From Lachnoclostridium sp. UBA7097 (lineage in GTDB: Bacteria; Bacillota; Clostridia; Lachnospirales; Lachnospiraceae), in the NCBI GenBank assembly GCA_002499945.1, contig DKYP01000068.1, forward strand, positions 1-9,404: DNA of 9,404 nucleotides, in the 5' to 3' direction. The position numbers and the translations under genes are program-made. The notes below the pieces were generated by a model that searched no databases, had not been told where the DNA came from, and saw nothing but the letters and a program-made list of their open reading frames with translations. This document shows positions 6,281 to 9,404 of the stretch, piece after piece. Each line of letters begins with the position of its first letter. Positions within the stretch are counted from its first letter, which is position 1.

Positions 6281-7996
6281 ATGAAAAAAGATACCAGTAT
6301 AAAGAAGCTTCCAACCGGGATAGAGTCTTTTAGTAAAATTATAAAGGATAATTATTATTATGTGGATAAAACAAACCTGATAAAGGATTTATTAAATTCA
6401 AAAAGTGAGGTAATTTTATTTACACGCCCGCGCCGTTTCGGCAAAAGTTTAAATATGGATATGTTAAAGACATTCTTTATAAAAGGTACAGATATTTCCC
6501 TTTTTGATGGTCTTGTTATTTCAAAGGAGAAGGGACTGTGTGAAAAGTACCAAGGGGAATTTCCTGTAATTTCCATAAGTTTAAAAGATGTAGGGGGTGT
6601 AACTTTTGAAGATTTTATTAGCAGGTTAAGGTTTGTGATATTCCAGGAAATTATGCATTTTGACTGGCTTATGGACAGTGGAAAGCTGGCAGAATATGAT
6701 AAAACCCAGTTAAACCAGCTGTTGCTTGGTAAATTTGAAGGCACTGTTGATTTACAGGGCAGTTTAAAGTTTTTATCAGGGCTTTTGTATAAACATTATG
6801 GTAAAAAGGTTATTGTATTAATTGATGAATATGATGTGCCTTTGGATAAAGCATACCAGAGCGGCTGTTATGATGAAATGGTGAAATTTATACGCCTGTT
6901 TTTTGGCAGCCTGCTTAAAACTAATGAATATCTTGAGTTTGCTGTACTTACAGGGTGCTTAAGGATTTCAAAGGAAAGCATATTTACAGGGTTAAATAAT
7001 TTTGAAGTAATGGCAATTTCTGATACGAGATTTTCAGAATATTTTGGTTTTACTGGTACAGAGGTAAAAAATATGCTGAAATATTACGGGCTGGAAAGTA
7101 AATATACACTTTTTAAGGAGTGGTATGATGGCTACAGGTTTGGTAATGCAGAAATCTACTGTCCGTGGGATGTTATAAACCAATGTAAACTGTTATGTAG
7201 TAACATTGATGCCCCAATGAAATCATACTGGATTAACAGCAGTGGCAATGATATAGTGAGGGATATTTTAAGTGGTGCTTCAGCTAATACAAGGGAACAA
7301 ATTGAGTGCCTTGTTTCAGAGGAAAGTATAAAACGTACTATAAATACTGATTTAACATATGCAGATTTAAAAAATGCAAATAAGGTGCAGAAGGAAACAT
7401 ATCTGTGGAGTATACTTTATGCCACGGGGTATTTAACTGATGCGGCAAAGCCAGAGGGCAGAATCCATACACTTGTAATACCTAATAAGGAGATTCTGGA
7501 AATCTACAGGGAGCAGGTTTTATCCTGGTTTAATACGAAGGCAGGGCATGGCAGCCAGTGGGAACAGTTTTGTATTGCAGTTGAAAATGGTGATGCAGCA
7601 GGGACTGAAGCAGCATTAAATAGTATTATGCCAAAGTGTATAAGTATAAGGGATACTTATTCAAGGAAAGACACGAAGGAGAATTTCTACCATGGGCTTC
7701 TGATAGGGCTTATGTCATGCAATGATGAATGGGTAGTTAAATCAGAACAGGAGTCAGGGGAGGGATACCCTGATATTCTTGTTAAGGCTGTGGAAAAAGG
7801 GACAGGCTGCATTTTTGAGATAAAATATGCAGAGGATGGAAAGTTTGGTGAAGTATGTAATAAAGCAATGCAGCAGATTAAAGATAAAAAATATGCAGAT
7901 ATTTTAAAACAGGATGGTGTGGAAACAATTTATTTATATGGGATAGCTTTTTGCAGAAAATCCTGCCAGGTTATATGCAGGCAGGAAATTATTTAG
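6281..7996 (+). CDS. AAA-ATPase-like protein with C-terminal PD-(D/E)XK nuclease domain
   Basis: The 571-residue protein belongs to the AAA-ATPase_like (DUF1703/PDDEXK_9-associated) family, often present in many copies in Lachnospiraceae, Bacteroidetes and Fusobacteria. Its biological role is unproven; selfish-element or conflict roles have been suggested on domain grounds. The N-terminus has the family signature LPTGIESFSKI and YYVDKT. The P-loop is RPRRFGKS (49-56), Walker B VIVLIDEYD (177-185) with D182/E183, and a likely sensor region TGCLRISKES (224-233). The C-terminal nuclease has D498 in GYPDI and E513xK515 in FEIK, followed by a lysine-rich helix (about 525-545). Length is normal and no frameshift is seen, so it appears intact. 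GAGGGGG (6267-6273) precedes the ATG. It is a single gene between a terminator and convergent dtd. No transposase or flanking repeats indicate recent insertion. Confidence 0.92.
   Translation: MKKDTSIKKLPTGIESFSKIIKDNYYYVDKTNLIKDLLNSKSEVILFTRPRRFGKSLNMDMLKTFFIKGTDISLFDGLVISKEKGLCEKYQGEFPVISISLKDVGGVTFEDFISRLRFVIFQEIMHFDWLMDSGKLAEYDKTQLNQLLLGKFEGTVDLQGSLKFLSGLLYKHYGKKVIVLIDEYDVPLDKAYQSGCYDEMVKFIRLFFGSLLKTNEYLEFAVLTGCLRISKESIFTGLNNFEVMAISDTRFSEYFGFTGTEVKNMLKYYGLESKYTLFKEWYDGYRFGNAEIYCPWDVINQCKLLCSNIDAPMKSYWINSSGNDIVRDILSGASANTREQIECLVSEESIKRTINTDLTYADLKNANKVQKETYLWSILYATGYLTDAAKPEGRIHTLVIPNKEILEIYREQVLSWFNTKAGHGSQWEQFCIAVENGDAAGTEAALNSIMPKCISIRDTYSRKDTKENFYHGLLIGLMSCNDEWVVKSEQESGEGYPDILVKAVEKGTGCIFEIKYAEDGKFGEVCNKAMQQIKDKKYADILKQDGVETIYLYGIAFCRKSCQVICRQEII
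7957..7986 (-). terminator. Candidate dtd terminator embedded in the AAA gene 3' end
   Basis: Read on the minus strand, TCCTGCC-N12-GGCAGGA followed by TTTT begins about 25 bases after the dtd stop codon. The stem is 7 bp, perfect and GC-rich. On the plus strand the same hairpin is followed by AAATTATTT, a poor terminator. It therefore best serves dtd, while lying within the last codons of the convergent gene. Confidence 0.5.
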
Positions 7997-8010
7997 GTTT
8001 ATCTGGAAGG

Positions 8011-8457
8011 TTAAAGTTCTTCTGAATCAAGCATTATGGTAAATGGCCCGTCGTTTTCAAGTGATACCTTCATATCTGCACCAAAACGTCCTGTTCCAAC
8101 TATATTGCAGTATTCCTTTGCTTTACTAACTATATAATTATAAAGTTTTTCTGCATGTTCCGGGCTTCCGGCTTCAAAAAATGAAGGGCGGTTGCCCTTT
8201 TTGCAGTTTGCATAAAGTGTAAACTGTGATATAAGCAGAAGTTCCCCGCCTACATCACTTGTGGAGAGGTTTGTTTTGCCCTCATTGTCACTAAAGATTC
8301 TTAAATTACATGCTTTTTTAAGCATTTTATCTGCGGTGTCTTTTGTATCGCTGTCACGGATTCCGATAAATATTAGCAGCCCTTTTCCAATCTGTCCTGT
8401 TATCACGTTATCTGCCTTAACTGTAGCATTGCTGACCCTTTGTATTAAAAATTTCAT
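8011..8457 (-). CDS. dtd: D-aminoacyl-tRNA deacylase
   Basis: DTD removes D-amino acids (and glycine from mischarged tRNA-Ala) from tRNA, acting as a cytoplasmic proofreading homodimer. The 148-residue protein is of normal length and matches throughout. It has the N-terminal IQRVSNATV strand, the signature SQFTL (77-81) with T80, KGNRPSF (87-93), TGRFGADMKVSL (122-133), and the NxGP(V/F)T motif as NDGPFT (135-140) carrying the chirality-checking Gly-cisPro pair G137-P138. All key elements are present. AAGGAG (minus strand, 8468-8473) lies 10 bases before the ATG. It is divergent from the DUF5685 gene, sharing a symmetrical promoter, and convergent with the AAA gene. Confidence 0.97.
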   Translation of the reverse strand: MKFLIQRVSNATVKADNVITGQIGKGLLIFIGIRDSDTKDTADKMLKKACNLRIFSDNEGKTNLSTSDVGGELLLISQFTLYANCKKGNRPSFFEAGSPEHAEKLYNYIVSKAKEYCNIVGTGRFGADMKVSLENDGPFTIMLDSEEL

Positions 8458-8486
8458 AAAAATTTATCTCCTTTTCATTTTATGTA

Positions 8487-8520
8487 CTTTATAATAACAT
8501 AAATTTATGATATTATAAAG
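8487..8520. promoter_or_regulatory. Symmetrical divergent promoter palindrome (dtd / DUF5685 gene)
   Basis: These 34 bases are a palindrome with 16 of 17 pairs matched; only 8497/8510 differ. On the plus strand TTTATA (8488-8493), a 17-bp spacer and an extended -10 TG-A-TATTAT (8508-8516) point to the DUF5685 gene. On the minus strand the mirror image, TTTATA (8519-8514), 17 bp and TG-T-TATTAT (8499-8491), points to dtd. The -35 of one promoter overlaps the -10 of the other by three bases, so the two cannot be occupied at once. Confidence 0.6.
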
Positions 8521-8566
8521 CAGGCAGTTTGAAGAAGTATTTTATTTTTTGCAGAGGGGGTATTTT

Positions 8567-9404
8567 TTGTTTGGATATGTACAGATACGCAAACCCGAAC
8601 TTAAGATAAAGGATTATGAAGTGTACCATGCATTTTACTGCGGGCTTTGTGAGAGGCTCCGGGCAAAGTATGGCATTGCAGGGCGTATTACACTGACATA
8701 TGATATGACATTCCTTATAATACTTTTAAGTTCTGTATATAATATAAAGTGCAGGCATGAGAAAAGGCACTGTATAGTTCATCCAGCGAAAAAGCACAGG
8801 ATATTTTATAATGAAATTACGGATTATTGCGCTGATATTAATTACCTTTTAAGTTATTACCAGTGCATTGATGATAAAAATGATGATGCTTCTTTCAGGG
8901 GAAGTGCAGGTGCATTAATTTACAAAAAAAATGCGGCAAAGATAGAAAAAAGTTACAGACGCCAGGCAGATGCAGTAAAGCAATCATTAGGCAGGCTGTC
9001 AGTGCTTGAGAAGGGTAATGCATATAATATCCTGGAAAATGCATCATGTTTTGGCAGGCTTCTTGCAGAGCTGTTTATTTACAAAGATGATATATTTAAA
9101 GTATATCTTGGTGACATGGGGTATTACCTTGGCAGGTATATTTATATAATGGATGCATATGATGATTTGCAGGAGGATATTAAAAAGGGAAGGTATAATC
9201 CGTTTAAAGATACAGCTAAAGAAGATAGTTTTGAAGAAGATACACGTGAAATGCTTTTAAATGAAATATCAGCAGCATGTGGTGCTTTTGAGCAGCTTCC
9301 ATGTATCAGCTATATAGATATTTTACGGAACATACTCTATGCAGGTGTATGGAACCGTTATGACTATATCCACGCAAAGAAAAAGGACTTTCTGTTAAGT
9401 AAGT
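8567..9404 (+). CDS. DUF5685 family protein, 3' end outside window
   Basis: The frame starting TTG-TTT-GGA (MFGYVQIRKPELKIKDYEVY) stays open to the window end, giving 279 residues without a stop. The sequence matches the DUF5685 family of Firmicutes and Actinobacteria, whose function is unknown. GAGGGGG (8554-8560) lies 6 bases before the TTG, and the family N-terminus begins at MFGY, so the unusual start is well supported. Visible features are YCGLC (24-28), a second Cys/His cluster (C62, C69, H72), an aspartate-rich DDKNDD (102-107) and a second one, DAYDDLQEDIKKGRYNPF (196-213), after LGDMGYYLGRYIYI. The protein is helix-rich with no signal peptide. The spacing of aspartate motifs recalls isoprenoid synthases, but this is inference. 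It is expressed divergently from dtd. Confidence 0.85.
   Translation, partial: MFGYVQIRKPELKIKDYEVYHAFYCGLCERLRAKYGIAGRITLTYDMTFLIILLSSVYNIKCRHEKRHCIVHPAKKHRIFYNEITDYCADINYLLSYYQCIDDKNDDASFRGSAGALIYKKNAAKIEKSYRRQADAVKQSLGRLSVLEKGNAYNILENASCFGRLLAELFIYKDDIFKVYLGDMGYYLGRYIYIMDAYDDLQEDIKKGRYNPFKDTAKEDSFEEDTREMLLNEISAACGAFEQLPCISYIDILRNILYAGVWNRYDYIHAKKKDFLLSK

Noticed and set aside
1..9404. CRISPR array, tRNA/rRNA, insertion sequence or phage attachment site
   Set aside because: No regularly spaced repeats, cloverleaf, transposase, terminal inverted repeats or direct repeats flanking a cargo gene were seen by eye.

Overview
The window looks like the chromosome of a low-G+C, anaerobic, probably spore-forming Firmicute, most likely a gut or rumen member of the Lachnospiraceae. 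The grounds are AT-rich DNA with heavy ATA, AGG and AAA codon use, strong GGAGG-type ribosome sites, a rubrerythrin, a CotF/ferritin-like spore coat protein, a secreted GH43 arabinanase with Big2 domains, an AAA-ATPase/PD-(D/E)XK protein of a family abundant in this group, and a DUF5685 protein. The genus is not identified.

Layout. A small coat-like gene (132-590) runs on the minus strand. A 287-bp divergent intergenic region separates it from a plus-strand block: dUTPase (878-1312), a membrane-anchored surface protein of unknown ligand (1359-2225) and a 1054-residue multidomain arabinanase (2252-5416). The last two have only 26 bp between them and probably share a transcript, possibly from a promoter overlapping the end of dut. 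Rubrerythrin (5547-6143) follows with its own promoter and a PerR-box-like palindrome just before its ribosome site, then a clear intrinsic terminator. An AAA-ATPase-like/PDDEXK_9 gene (6281-7996) comes next; its candidate promoter lies inside that terminator. It converges on dtd (8011-8457, minus), whose probable terminator is embedded in the 3' end of the AAA gene. Divergent from dtd is a DUF5685 gene starting at a TTG (8567) and running off the window.

How the genes fit together. The surface protein and the arabinanase form a plausible extracellular pectin/arabinan-degrading unit: a secreted enzyme with many accessory domains but no anchor, and an anchored partner that may bind glycan. Rubrerythrin belongs to peroxide defence, and its putative operator fits PerR control. 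dUTPase and D-aminoacyl-tRNA deacylase are house-cleaning enzymes with no evident link to their neighbours.

The most interesting signals are a 34-bp palindrome (16 of 17 pairs matched) at 8487-8520 that encodes two mirror-image promoters for dtd and the DUF5685 gene; aspartate-rich motifs in the DUF5685 protein that resemble isoprenoid synthases; and the uncharacterised surface protein paired with the arabinanase. No complete defence system, CRISPR array, tRNA, rRNA or insertion sequence was seen.
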